A stretch of 64,000 bases of DNA from Pseudaeromonas paramecii (lineage in GTDB: Bacteria; Pseudomonadota; Gammaproteobacteria; Enterobacterales; Aeromonadaceae): contig NZ_BAABFC010000029.1 of NCBI RefSeq assembly GCF_039540575.1, forward strand, positions 1-64,000. The letters are read 5' to 3'. The position numbers and the translations under genes were made by a program. The notes under the pieces are model-generated. The model saw only the letters and a list, made by a program, of their open reading frames with translations, ran no database searches and was not told where the DNA came from. Below are positions 42,613 through 51,115 of this stretch, in pieces; positions within the stretch are counted from its first letter, which is position 1; every line of letters begins with the position of its first letter.

Positions 42613-42861
42613 TTATTTCTTGTAGGTGGTGGCCATGTTGTCCAGACGCTGGTTGGCGCGCATGGCCTCACTCTTGGCCTCCTGCACGTCACTGGCCGTC
42701 TGGGCCTGGGACTGCTTGAGGGCAGCCACATCGCTGGTCAACTGATCCACCTTGGTATTGAGGCTCTGTACATCAGCTTGCAACTGATCCGTGTTGGCAC
42801 AACCGGCCAACAGGGTGGAACCCAAAACCACTGTACCCAACAAAGCTTGATACTTGTTCAT
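42613..42861 (-). CDS. lpp: Murein (Braun) lipoprotein Lpp
   Basis: 82-residue outer-membrane lipoprotein. Lipobox LLAGC with Cys21 as lipidation site, a coiled-coil of heptads (about 24-75), and the C-terminal Tyr-Lys-Lys, whose last Lys is cross-linked to peptidoglycan. It is slightly longer than E. coli Lpp (78). It tethers the outer membrane to the wall. It faces a gene for the enzyme class that makes this bond. Confidence 0.93.
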   Translation of the reverse strand: MNKYQALLGTVVLGSTLLAGCANTDQLQADVQSLNTKVDQLTSDVAALKQSQAQTASDVQEAKSEAMRANQRLDNMATTYKK

Positions 42862-43104
42862 GATTCACTCCCTTTGCTTAATGCTTGCCTGGACGCGTTC
42901 CGGCCCTAGCAGTATGGCACAAATAGTCGGCGGGTTAATCAAGGAAAAGTGCTGATTTTTATCGCCGTTTTCCTGTCGTTCAGCTTACCAACCACAGCAG
43001 AAATCCCGTCTGGGTCACGGACAAGTCACCGCCGCCGCCTTAGACTCGCCCGACACCAAATTCGGTCATCAAGCCCCCCTATCTCAAGCACAAGGAGACT
43101 GTTC

Positions 43105-43992
43105 GTGCCCCGTCTGTCCGCTCTGCGCCCCCTGCTGGCGCTCTTTGCCCTCTTGCTGAGCGCCCCCCTCTGGGCCCTGACCCAGGAGCAGGCGCAGCAA
43201 GAGTTCGCCGCCGCCCAGCACGCCGCCATGGCCGCCAGCCTCAGCGGACCCCGCACCCTGACCCTGGCGGATCAGGCCAGCCTCGAGCTGCCGGAGGCCA
43301 TGGTCTATGTGCCGGCGGAGGAGACCCGCCGCCTGATGCAGGCCATCAACGGGGACTACGACGACAGCCTGCAGGGCATGGTGCTGCCGGTGAGTGACGA
43401 GGAGGAGTGGACCATGCTGCTGAGTTTCGACCCGGCGGGCTACATCCGGGATGACGATGCCAAGGAGTGGGATCCGGACGACATGCTCAACAGCCTCAAA
43501 GAAGGCACCGAAGCCGCCAACCAGGAGCGCCGCCAGCGGGGCATCCCCGAGCTGGAGGTGCTGGGCTGGGCCGAGGTGCCGGCCTACACCGCCAGCAACC
43601 ACCAGCTGCGCTGGTCCGCCACCGCCCGGGACAAGGGCAGCCAGGAGAGTAACTATACCATCAACTACAAGACCCTGGCCCTTGGCCGGGAGGGCTATCT
43701 GGGAGTCAACCTGATCACCGACACGGACAACGTGAACCGCTTGAAGCCGGTGGCCGGCGCCTTGATGAGCCAGCTGCACTTTCAGCCGGGCAAAGGCTAC
43801 GACGACTTCCAGGAAGGCAGCGACAAGGTGGCGGAATATGGTCTGGCAGCCCTGGTGGCCGGGGTGGCCGCCAAGAAGCTCGGCTTCTTCGCCCTGGCCG
43901 CCGCCATGCTGGCCAAATACGCCAAGCTGCTGCTCATCGGCCTGGCCGGCGTGGGCGCGCTGCTGCGCCGTGTCTTCAAACGCCAAGGTTAA
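43105..43992 (+). CDS. DUF2167 membrane protein
   Basis: 295 residues. Signal peptide or N-terminal anchor (about 1-24), a large extracytoplasmic DUF2167-type region (about 60-235; ...EEWTMLLSFDPAGYIRDDDA, the W-x-P-x-Y-x3-NHQLRWS block) and a C-terminal hydrophobic hairpin (about 245-290). The GTG at 43105 is preferred: AAGGAG lies seven bases upstream and the signal peptide begins there; an ATG at 42949 would put a long basic stretch in front. The biochemical function of the family is unknown. A site-2 protease gene follows after 9 bp, suggesting a two-gene unit. Confidence 0.82.
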   Translation: MPRLSALRPLLALFALLLSAPLWALTQEQAQQEFAAAQHAAMAASLSGPRTLTLADQASLELPEAMVYVPAEETRRLMQAINGDYDDSLQGMVLPVSDEEEWTMLLSFDPAGYIRDDDAKEWDPDDMLNSLKEGTEAANQERRQRGIPELEVLGWAEVPAYTASNHQLRWSATARDKGSQESNYTINYKTLALGREGYLGVNLITDTDNVNRLKPVAGALMSQLHFQPGKGYDDFQEGSDKVAEYGLAALVAGVAAKKLGFFALAAAMLAKYAKLLLIGLAGVGALLRRVFKRQG

Positions 43993-44001
43993 GGAGACGC
44001 C

Positions 44002-44715
44002 ATGCTCAAGGCGCTGATGTTGCTGGCCAGTGCCGGCAAGCTGGGCCCCCTGCTGATGACGCTGGGCAGCATGCTGCTGTCGGTGGTGATCTATGCCCAG
44101 CTGTTTGGCTGGGCCTATGCTGCCGGCTTCGTCGGTCTGCTGCTGATCCATGAGATGGGCCACTACCTGGCCGCCCGTCAGCGGGGCCTGGCGGTGGGCG
44201 CCCCCACCTTTATCCCCTTCGTCGGCGCCTGGATCGAGCTCAAGGAACAACCCATGTCGGTGGAAACCGAAGCCTGGGTGGCCCTGGCCGGCCCGCTGCT
44301 GGGTACCCTGGGAGCCATGGGTTGCTACTACCTGGGTCGGCATGGCGGCGGCAACCTCTGGCTGGCCCTGGCCTACATGGGCTGCCTGCTCAACCTGTTC
44401 AACCTGATCCCCCTCACGCCCTTCGACGGCGGGCGCATCGTCGCCATCCTCTCCCCCAAGCTCTGGCTGGTGGGCATCCCTGTGCTGGTGGCGCTGTTCT
44501 TCTACCGTCCCAGCCCCCTGCTGCTGTTGGTGGCGGTGCTGGCGGCGCCCCAGGTCTGGGGCCTGCTGCGCGGTCGGCTGGCCCAGCCGGCCAGTTACTA
44601 CCGCGCCAGCCTGGAGCAGAAGCTGCAGTACGGTTGCTACTACCTGGGGCTGCTGGCGTTTCTGGCCATCATGAGCCAGCACCTGCACCAACAGCTCGCC
44701 CCCCTGCGCGGCTAG
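44002..44715 (+). CDS. Site-2-protease-like intramembrane zinc metalloprotease
   Basis: 237 residues with about six transmembrane segments. The HEMGH zinc motif (50-54) and the second motif NLIPLTPFDGG (134-144, with Asp142) place it in the M50/S2P family. There is no PDZ or CBS domain. It is co-directional with, and 9 bp from, the DUF2167 gene. The substrate is unknown; the neighbour's C-terminal membrane segments make it a candidate substrate or partner, which is inference only. Confidence 0.9.
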   Translation: MLKALMLLASAGKLGPLLMTLGSMLLSVVIYAQLFGWAYAAGFVGLLLIHEMGHYLAARQRGLAVGAPTFIPFVGAWIELKEQPMSVETEAWVALAGPLLGTLGAMGCYYLGRHGGGNLWLALAYMGCLLNLFNLIPLTPFDGGRIVAILSPKLWLVGIPVLVALFFYRPSPLLLLVAVLAAPQVWGLLRGRLAQPASYYRASLEQKLQYGCYYLGLLAFLAIMSQHLHQQLAPLRG

Positions 44716-44784
44716 CCGGAGTGCCACCCCTGTGGCTGGCAACCCGCTGGCCGCGCTATGCTGTCGGCTCGTTGCGGAGATGCC

Positions 44785-45603
44785 ATGAACACCAATCCCC
44801 TCTACAGCCAATACCTGGCCCGCGCCCGCCAGCAGATCCACCGGGTGCCCATTCTGGCGCCCCTGCTGGTGTGGGTGCGCCAGGGCACCAAGCTGATCCA
44901 TACCCATGGCCAGCCCCTGGTCTGCCCGACGGATCACTGCCTCTGTCTGCCACCCGGGGAGGCCCTGGAGATGGAAAACCTGCCGAGGCCCGGCGGTCTC
45001 TACCAGGCGGAGGTCTTCAGCCCGCCGCGGGACTGGACCGAGCGCTTCTTGCAACGCTACGGCGACAGCCTGCCCGGCCAGTGGCAAGCGGCCCCCGTGT
45101 TTGCCTGTCCGCCGCCCCTGGCGGCGCAACTCACCCCGCTGCTGGATCCACAAGCATTTGATGGCCCCCTGCGAGGGCCGCGCCTGGAGCATGCCTGGCA
45201 TGGTGTGCTGCTGGTGTTGGCCCAGGCCGGGCTGGCCGGCCCCCTGTTCAATCTGAAGCCATTGACCCTGAGCCAGCGGATCCAGATGCTGTTGCAGGCC
45301 GATCTGGCCCGCCCCTGGCAGGCCGGCGAACTGGCCCAGCGGCTGGGACTCAGCGAGTCCAGCATGCGCCGCACCTTGCGCCAGGAGGGCGCCGGCGGCT
45401 TCGCCAGCCTACTGGCGGAACAGCGGCTCGGCGCCGCCTTCGCCCGGGTGATGACGGATCAAAGCTCCCTGACCCAGATCGCCCTGGAGTGCGGCTTCGT
45501 CTCCGCCTCCCACTTCAGCCAGAAGTTTCGCCAGCGCTTCGGTGTCAGCCCCAGCCAGCTGCGCCACAGCCGGGATCGGGAGCCGGTGCCCACCGTCAAC
45601 TGA
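44785..45603 (+). CDS. AraC-family transcriptional regulator
   Basis: 272 residues. An uncharacterised N-terminal sensor region (about 1-170) and a C-terminal double helix-turn-helix (about 175-265; AGELAQRLGLSESSMRRTLRQEG and IALECGFVSASHFSQKFRQRFG). The ATG at 44785 has GGAG seven bases upstream. It lies 69 bp after the protease gene on the same strand and 100 bp before a PEBP gene, so it could regulate either or both. The inducer is unknown. Confidence 0.88.
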   Translation: MNTNPLYSQYLARARQQIHRVPILAPLLVWVRQGTKLIHTHGQPLVCPTDHCLCLPPGEALEMENLPRPGGLYQAEVFSPPRDWTERFLQRYGDSLPGQWQAAPVFACPPPLAAQLTPLLDPQAFDGPLRGPRLEHAWHGVLLVLAQAGLAGPLFNLKPLTLSQRIQMLLQADLARPWQAGELAQRLGLSESSMRRTLRQEGAGGFASLLAEQRLGAAFARVMTDQSSLTQIALECGFVSASHFSQKFRQRFGVSPSQLRHSRDREPVPTVN

Positions 45604-45703
45604 CCGAGCCACGACAGGCGTTGACCGTTTGACGACAGCAAGCAAACCGCAAAAAACCCACACTGCTGTCACCGGCAATCACGCCCGACAACAAGGAGTG
45701 CCC

Positions 45704-46252
45704 ATGCGATCCCCTTCCCTGCTTGCCCTCACCCTGGGGGCCCTGCTGTGCGGCCAGGCCAACGCCGCCTTCACCCTCACCAGCCCAGGCCTGCCCGAAG
45801 GCGCCAGCCTGCCCCTGGCCCAGGTCTACAACGGCTTCGGCTGCCAGGGCGGCAACCAGTCCCCGGCCCTGCAGTGGCAGGAGGTGCCGGCCGGCACCCG
45901 CAGCCTGGCGCTGACCGTCTATGACCCGGATGCCCCCACCGGCAGCGGCTGGTGGCACTGGGTGGTCTTCAACCTGCCGGCCGACAGCGCTGGCCTGCCG
46001 GCAAGCATCGCCGCCGATGGACAGGGGCTGCCCGCCGGGGCGGTGCAGAGCCTGACCGATTTCGGCCAGCCCGGCTTTGGTGGCGCCTGTCCGCCCGAGG
46101 GTGATCCGCCGCACCGCTACCGCTTCACCCTGCATGCCCTCAAGGTGGACAAGTTGGACCTGCCGGCCACCAGCATGCCGGCTCTGGTGGGCTTCATGCT
46201 GCACGCCAACGAGCTGGCCCAGACCAGCCTGACCCTGCACTACGGCCGCTAG
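45704..46252 (+). CDS. Secreted phosphatidylethanolamine-binding-like protein (YbhB/YbcL type)
   Basis: 182 residues. Signal peptide (about 1-21, ending ANA) and a PEBP fold with the conserved ligand-pocket motifs DPDAPTGSGWWHW and PPEGDPPHRYRF. Bacterial members include E. coli YbhB and YbcL; some modulate host signalling, most have no known function. AAGGAG precedes the ATG. It is probably monocistronic, downstream of an AraC-type regulator. Confidence 0.9.
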   Translation: MRSPSLLALTLGALLCGQANAAFTLTSPGLPEGASLPLAQVYNGFGCQGGNQSPALQWQEVPAGTRSLALTVYDPDAPTGSGWWHWVVFNLPADSAGLPASIAADGQGLPAGAVQSLTDFGQPGFGGACPPEGDPPHRYRFTLHALKVDKLDLPATSMPALVGFMLHANELAQTSLTLHYGR

Positions 46253-46259
46253 GCCCCGC

Positions 46260-46281
46260 CGGCCTGCCGCAAGGCAGGCCG
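46260..46281. terminator. Hairpin after the PEBP gene
   Basis: CGGCCTGCC, GCAA, GGCAGGCCG: a 9-bp stem with a GNRA-type loop (GCAA), a few bases after the stop codon. There is no T-tract, so its role in termination is uncertain. Confidence 0.5.
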
Positions 46282-46429
46282 ACTAACAAGCGGTGAAATC
46301 GACAGGTGTAAACGACTCAATTGCTCGCCCGTTTTCTGGTATGTTCCGCCTCACCGAATTGAGCCCGCCGGTCGGGCCGAGGTCGGCGCCTGCGGTGTCC
46401 GGCTTCGCATCCATAATAGAGCGAGAACC

Positions 46430-48733
46430 ATGCCTTCTATCAGTCAGCTGATTGCCAGCGAACTCAACGCCTCCGCCGCCCAGGTGGAGGCCGCCACCCG
46501 TCTGTTGGATGAGGGGGCGACCGTCCCCTTCATCGCCCGTTACCGTAAGGAGATCACCGGCGGCCTGGATGACACCCAGCTGCGCCAGCTGGAGCAGCGG
46601 CTGGGCTACCTGCGCGAACTCGAAGATCGCCGCGACGTGATCCTCAATTCCGTGGCGGAGCAGGGCAAGCTGACCGCCGAGCTCAGGGCCGCCCTGCTGG
46701 CCGCCGATACCAAGACGGCGCTGGAGGATCTCTACCTGCCCTACCGGCCCAAGCGCCGCACCAAGGGACAGATGGCCATAGAGGCAGGGCTGGAACCCTT
46801 GGCGGAGGCCCTGCTGGCCGATCCCAATCTGGATCCCGAGCTGACCGCCCAGGCCTATCTCAACCCCGAGCAGCAGATCTTGGATACCAAGGCGGCGCTG
46901 GATGGCGCCCGCTACATACTGATGGAGCGCTTCGCCGAACAGGCGCCCGTGCTGGCCGCCCTGCGCCAACGCCTGTGGGCCGAGGGGGTGATCCAGGCCC
47001 GGCTGGTGGCGGGCAAGGAGCAGGAGGGTGCCAAGTTCAGCGACTACTTCGAGCACGATGAACCCCTGAACAAGGTGCCCAGCCACCGCGCCCTGGCCAT
47101 GCTGCGGGGACGCAACGAAGGGGTGCTGAGCCTCTCCCTCACCCTGCCCGGCGAGTGGGAACGTCACCCCTGCGAGGGGCTGATCGCCCGTGAGCTGGGG
47201 CTGACCTTTAGCGGCCGGCCCGCCGACGCCTGGCTGCAGTCGGTGGTGAGCTGGACCTGGAAGATCAAGCTGGCGCTGCAGATGGAGACCGAGCTTATCG
47301 GCCAGTTGCGGGAGGCCGCCGAGACTGAAGCCATCCGGGTGTTTGCCAGCAACCTCCAGGATCTGCTGATGGCCGCCCCCGCCGGCATGCGCTGCACCAT
47401 GGGGCTGGATCCCGGCATTCGCACCGGGGTCAAGGTGGCGGTGGTGGATGCCACCGGCAAGCTGGTGGACACCGCCACCATCTACCCCTTCGAGCCCAAG
47501 CGCCAGGTGGCCGCCAGTCTGGCGACCCTGGCCAAGCTGTGTGAGCGCCACCAGGTGGAACTCATCAGCATCGGCAACGGCACCGCCTCCCGGGAGACCG
47601 ACCGGCTGGTGAGCGATCTGTTTGGCGCATACCCGGCGGTGCGCTGCCAGAAGGTGGTGGTGAGCGAGGCCGGCGCCTCCGTCTACTCTGCCTCCGAGCT
47701 GGCGGCCCTGGAGTTCCCCGAGCTGGATGTCTCCTTGCGCGGCGCCGTCTCCATCGCCCGCCGCCTGCAGGATCCCCTGGCGGAGCTGGTGAAGATCGAG
47801 CCCAAGAGCATCGGCGTCGGCCAATACCAGCACGACGTCAGCCAGAGTCAGCTGGCCCAGCGGCTCGAGGCCGTGGTGGAGGACTGCGTGAACGCCGTAG
47901 GGGTGGATCTCAACACCGCCTCGGTGCCGCTGCTGACCCGGGTCTCCGGCCTCAACAAGAGCCTGGCACAGAACATAGTGGCGTTTCGCGACGCCCAGGG
48001 CGCCTTCGCCAACCGCCAGCAGCTGCTGAAAGTCAGCCGTCTGGGGCCCAAGGCCTTCGAGCAGTGCGCCGGCTTTTTGCGCATCCGTGAGGGGGACAAC
48101 CCGCTGGACGCCTCCGCCGTGCACCCGGAAGCCTACCCCCTGGTGCAGAAGATGCTGGCCGCCAACGACTGCGCCGCCGGGGAGCTCATCGGCAACACGG
48201 AACGGCTCAGGCAGATCCAGGCCAAGGAGTTCACCGACGAGCGCTTCGGCCTGCCCACCGTCACCGACATCCTCAAGGAACTGGAAAAGCCAGGCCGGGA
48301 TCCGCGCCCCGAGTTCAAGACCGCCACTTTCCGCGACGGAGTGGAGACCCTCAAGGATCTGCAGCCGGACATGGTGCTCGAAGGGGTGGTCACCAACGTC
48401 ACCAACTTCGGCGCCTTCGTGGATATCGGCGTGCACCAGGATGGTCTGGTCCACATCTCCGCGCTGACCGACCGCTTCATCAAGGATCCCCGGGAGGTGG
48501 TGAAGGCCGGCGACATCGTCAAGGTCAAGGTGCTGGAGGTGGATCTGCCCCGCAAGCGCATCGCCCTGACCATGCGTCTGAATGATGCCGCCCCCCGTGG
48601 CGAGACGCGCCCCGACAGCAAGCCAGCGGCGAAAAATACCACCCGCACCGACCAATCGCGCCACGGCAAGGAGGCGGCGCCTGCGCCCAACAATGCCTTT
48701 GCCGACGCCTTCGCCAAGGCCAAGCGCCGCTAA
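46430..48733 (+). CDS. tex: Transcription accessory protein Tex
   Basis: 767-residue nucleic-acid-binding protein: N-terminal helical Tex domain with the FIARYRKEITGGLDD motif, a YqgF/RNase-H-like domain (GLDPGIRTGVKVAVVD), tandem helix-hairpin-helix (ASVPLLTRVSGLNKSLAQNI) and an S1 domain (about 640-710; GVVTNVTNFGAFVDIG). The last 50 residues are a basic, disordered tail. It is thought to act on transcription or translation quality control. Single gene with a strong terminator. Confidence 0.96.
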   Translation: MPSISQLIASELNASAAQVEAATRLLDEGATVPFIARYRKEITGGLDDTQLRQLEQRLGYLRELEDRRDVILNSVAEQGKLTAELRAALLAADTKTALEDLYLPYRPKRRTKGQMAIEAGLEPLAEALLADPNLDPELTAQAYLNPEQQILDTKAALDGARYILMERFAEQAPVLAALRQRLWAEGVIQARLVAGKEQEGAKFSDYFEHDEPLNKVPSHRALAMLRGRNEGVLSLSLTLPGEWERHPCEGLIARELGLTFSGRPADAWLQSVVSWTWKIKLALQMETELIGQLREAAETEAIRVFASNLQDLLMAAPAGMRCTMGLDPGIRTGVKVAVVDATGKLVDTATIYPFEPKRQVAASLATLAKLCERHQVELISIGNGTASRETDRLVSDLFGAYPAVRCQKVVVSEAGASVYSASELAALEFPELDVSLRGAVSIARRLQDPLAELVKIEPKSIGVGQYQHDVSQSQLAQRLEAVVEDCVNAVGVDLNTASVPLLTRVSGLNKSLAQNIVAFRDAQGAFANRQQLLKVSRLGPKAFEQCAGFLRIREGDNPLDASAVHPEAYPLVQKMLAANDCAAGELIGNTERLRQIQAKEFTDERFGLPTVTDILKELEKPGRDPRPEFKTATFRDGVETLKDLQPDMVLEGVVTNVTNFGAFVDIGVHQDGLVHISALTDRFIKDPREVVKAGDIVKVKVLEVDLPRKRIALTMRLNDAAPRGETRPDSKPAAKNTTRTDQSRHGKEAAPAPNNAFADAFAKAKRR

Positions 48734-48750
48734 TCTCTCCATCCAGCACC

Positions 48751-48786
48751 AAACAAGAAGCCGGGCTTATGCCCGGCTTCTTGTTT
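48751..48786. terminator. Terminator after tex
   Basis: A 16-bp perfect stem (left arm AAACAAGAAGCCGGGC) with a TTAT loop. It serves tex and the convergent SprA-like gene. Confidence 0.92.
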
Positions 48787-48835
48787 ATGTGTCTATGTGC
48801 CTGTGCTGTTGTGTGCTGTCCGACCGGCTCACGCC

Positions 48836-49756
48836 TCAGGCATAGCGGCTGACGGTGGCCCCGGCCGGCCCCTGCCAGGCGCTGTCATAGCGCTGGGCAA
48901 TCACCTGGTTGCGCTGACTCATCAGGGAGAGGGCGGCCTGGCTCACCCCATCGCCAAACGGATTGGCACGCGGCGTAGCGGGTTGACTGACTGGGCTGGC
49001 ATCCGATGCCGAGGTGACCTGTGCCTCTGTGCCCGCAGCAGCGGCTGTGTCTGTTTGCTGACTGCCCAGATCCAGGCTCAGTTGCCGGGTTTGTTCCATC
49101 AGCTCGGCGCGGGCCTGGGCCTCCAGCTGCTGGGTACGGGCCGCTACCGCCCTGTCCTGGCTGGAGGGTTCCGCCGGTGCCAAGGCCGCGGCGCGCACTT
49201 GCTGCATCTTGCGGATGGTGGCCTGGGGATCGCCGGACACCGGGGAAACATCGATCTGCACCTCACCGCCGATGGCATAGCTGTTGCCATCCGGCCCGCG
49301 CGTCACGCTGTAGCTGGGGCTGCCAGCATATTGACCGCCGGCACGCTGGTGAGCCTGTTCGTGATCGCGCACCTCCTGGTCACGATCCTTGAACTCCGCC
49401 AGCACCTGCTGCTCCTGACTGGCCTCCTGCCGTTGCTGGCGCCCCTCGTCACCGGAACGGGACTCACCCTGTTGGGAGCCCTGGCCCTGCTGCCGGTCGG
49501 GTTTCCCCTCCACGGCAAAGGCGCCATCGGCACTGCTGCCCGCCTGACCATTCTGCCGGCTGTCGTAACTGGTATTGCGCCCTTCCTGGCTGCGGAAGCG
49601 CTCCTTGTCGGAACCGACCTGTGATTCACGCGGGGAGGCCTCACCCTGGGGCAAGGCCGGGATCCGCTCACGCACCTGGTTATCCCGCCGCGCCGATTCG
49701 GTACTCGGCTGCAGCGCGATGGGCACCAGGTTGGGGTAGGTCGGGCTGATGTTCAT
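48836..49756 (-). CDS. SprA-like protein with HExxH putative metalloprotease core
   Basis: 306 residues without signal peptide. A long disordered Gln/Ser/Arg/Glu-rich N-terminus (1-115) precedes a conserved core (about 118-210) with an HEQAH motif (132-136, HExxH type) and the block PSYSVTRGPDGNSYAIGGEV, DVSPVSGDP. This is the pattern of the SprA-related family, proposed metalloproteases. The C-terminus (210-306) is again low complexity. It starts 2 bp after the stop of a small flagellar-rod-like gene and lacks its own clear ribosome site, so it is probably translated by coupling. Enzymatic activity is unproven. Confidence 0.8.
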   Translation of the reverse strand: MNISPTYPNLVPIALQPSTESARRDNQVRERIPALPQGEASPRESQVGSDKERFRSQEGRNTSYDSRQNGQAGSSADGAFAVEGKPDRQQGQGSQQGESRSGDEGRQQRQEASQEQQVLAEFKDRDQEVRDHEQAHQRAGGQYAGSPSYSVTRGPDGNSYAIGGEVQIDVSPVSGDPQATIRKMQQVRAAALAPAEPSSQDRAVAARTQQLEAQARAELMEQTRQLSLDLGSQQTDTAAAAGTEAQVTSASDASPVSQPATPRANPFGDGVSQAALSLMSQRNQVIAQRYDSAWQGPAGATVSRYA

Positions 49757-49758
49757 GG

Positions 49759-49998
49759 CTAGACGCGGATGTCGATCAGGGTACCCATCATGTCATCGGC
49801 ACTCTTCACCACCTTGGCCGCCGCCTGGGCCTCGTTCTGCCCCTGCTGCAGGGTCATCACCGATTGGGTGAGATCCTTGGACTGAGGAGACTCGGCTTGC
49901 ACCGGCAAGGAGGCGATCTCGCGACTGCCTTGCTCGACCTGCTGCTGGGCGCGACTCAGCCCCTGCAGACCATAACTCATGGCGGAATCAATTTGCAT
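49759..49998 (-). CDS. Small flagellar-rod/hook-like protein
   Basis: 79 residues. N-terminal helix (MSYGLQGLSRAQQQVEQGSREIASL) and C-terminal helix (QSVMTLQQGQNEAQAAAKVVKS...MMGTLIDIRV) resemble the two conserved ends of axial flagellar proteins fused without a middle domain. Similar short proteins occur in pseudomonads and shewanellae with no assigned function. The ATG at 49998 has a near-perfect AGGAGG five bases upstream. It is the first gene of a pair with the SprA-like protein. No flagellar genes are adjacent. Confidence 0.65.
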   Translation of the reverse strand: MQIDSAMSYGLQGLSRAQQQVEQGSREIASLPVQAESPQSKDLTQSVMTLQQGQNEAQAAAKVVKSADDMMGTLIDIRV

Positions 49999-50071
49999 AG
50001 CGCCTCCTGTGTAATTGGACTGTTTAATTATCAACCATGCCTGGCCGCGAGAAAAGGCGCACGCTGATTTT

Positions 50072-50836
50072 TTAACCGAGGTTCTGAATTATTTGTGCTA
50101 CGAAGGCCTCGGGATGGGATAAGAAGGGAGCATGCGACGCCTTGTCGAACAGATGGCAGGCACTCTCCGGCCGCAGGGCCGTGATGTAGGGAATGGCGGC
50201 ACGGGGCACCAGCGAGTCCAGTCGCCCATACAGCCGCACACAAGGCAGGGTCAACTCGGACCAGATCCCGCGCTGATCGGTCTGCTGCAACAACGCCAGC
50301 CCCCCGGCCAGCGCGGCCGCTTGGGGCAAGGGCGCCGCCGCCAGCAAGGATTTGAGGCGCCGGGCATCCTCCTTCACCGTCTCACTGCCCATGGCCTGGA
50401 TGGCCAGGAAGCGCTCCAGGGTACGGGCGCTGTCCAGCCCCAACTGCCGATGAAAACCCGCCAGCACCTCGGGCTGGATCCCGGGCCACCCCTCCCGCGC
50501 GACAAAGCAGGGGGAACTGGCCACCTGGATCAGCCGGCTGACCCGCTCAGGGTGACGCCAGGCCAGCTGGGTCGCCACCAATCCCCCCAGCGACCACCCC
50601 AGCCAACAGGCCTGCGGCGGGGCTTCGGCCAGCAGGGCCGCCACCAGGGCATCCAGGCTGTAAGGCTGGGTGCCCGCCCAGCTGGAGTCACCATGGCCGG
50701 GCAAGTCCAGCAGATGCAGCCGAAAATGGGCCGCCAGACCTGGGAGGATAGGTTCCCAGACGTGGCGATTCATCCCCCAACCATGTAACAACACCAGATC
50801 GGGTCCTGCGCCCAGCCGGGTCACCCCTATCGTCAT
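50072..50836 (-). CDS. bioH: Pimeloyl-[acyl-carrier protein] methyl ester esterase BioH
   Basis: 254-residue alpha/beta hydrolase that frees pimeloyl-ACP from its methyl ester in biotin synthesis. Nucleophile Ser82 in GWSLGG (same number as E. coli BioH), acid Asp in YGRLDSLVP and His in SHAPFLSHP are visible, with the oxyanion GWGMN motif at 19-23. Divergent from amtB; in E. coli its divergent neighbour is gntX, here pushed one gene away. Confidence 0.93.
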   Translation of the reverse strand: MTIGVTRLGAGPDLVLLHGWGMNRHVWEPILPGLAAHFRLHLLDLPGHGDSSWAGTQPYSLDALVAALLAEAPPQACWLGWSLGGLVATQLAWRHPERVSRLIQVASSPCFVAREGWPGIQPEVLAGFHRQLGLDSARTLERFLAIQAMGSETVKEDARRLKSLLAAAPLPQAAALAGGLALLQQTDQRGIWSELTLPCVRLYGRLDSLVPRAAIPYITALRPESACHLFDKASHAPFLSHPEAFVAQIIQNLG

Positions 50837-50912
50837 TGCCGTGTCTCCATTTTCAATGTGTTTTCAAGCCGAAAGGATTCCAGATGCCCCTGGATGAGGC
50901 GCATTACCAAGC

Positions 50913-50966
50913 TGGTGCAGCACGGGGCGTTACGTCGCAATTTGGTGCACTAAACGCACTAAATTG
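50913..50966 (+). promoter_or_regulatory. NtrC-like half-sites upstream of amtB
   Basis: TGGTGC (50913-50918), TTTGGTGCAC (50941-50950) and GCACTAAATTG (50956-50966) each match one side of the NtrC site (GCAC-N7-GTGC), 60-110 bp upstream of a sigma-54 element. No single complete palindrome is seen. Confidence 0.5.
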
Positions 50967-51019
50967 AACCTGGCTCGCGGCCGGCAGCCGGTTTTACGGC
51001 TAATTTTACCGGAAAAAAC

Positions 51020-51036
51020 TTGGCATAGATCCTGCG
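51020..51036 (+). promoter_or_regulatory. Sigma-54-like promoter of amtB
   Basis: TTGGCAT then CTGCG: GG at 51022-51023 and GC at 51034-51035 with exactly 10 bases between, the invariant -24/-12 spacing. It lies 80 bp upstream of the amtB start, with NtrC-like half-sites farther up. Confidence 0.72.
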
Positions 51037-51115
51037 CTTATCCACAGCAAGATGCGTTACCCCCTCCTGACGACTGGACTGTCAGGAGCCCTAAATACCT
51101 TTGGAGATCCTTTCG

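Noticed and set aside
46283..48742. Long minus-strand open frame across tex
   Set aside because: Antisense shadow of tex; no domain or start signal.
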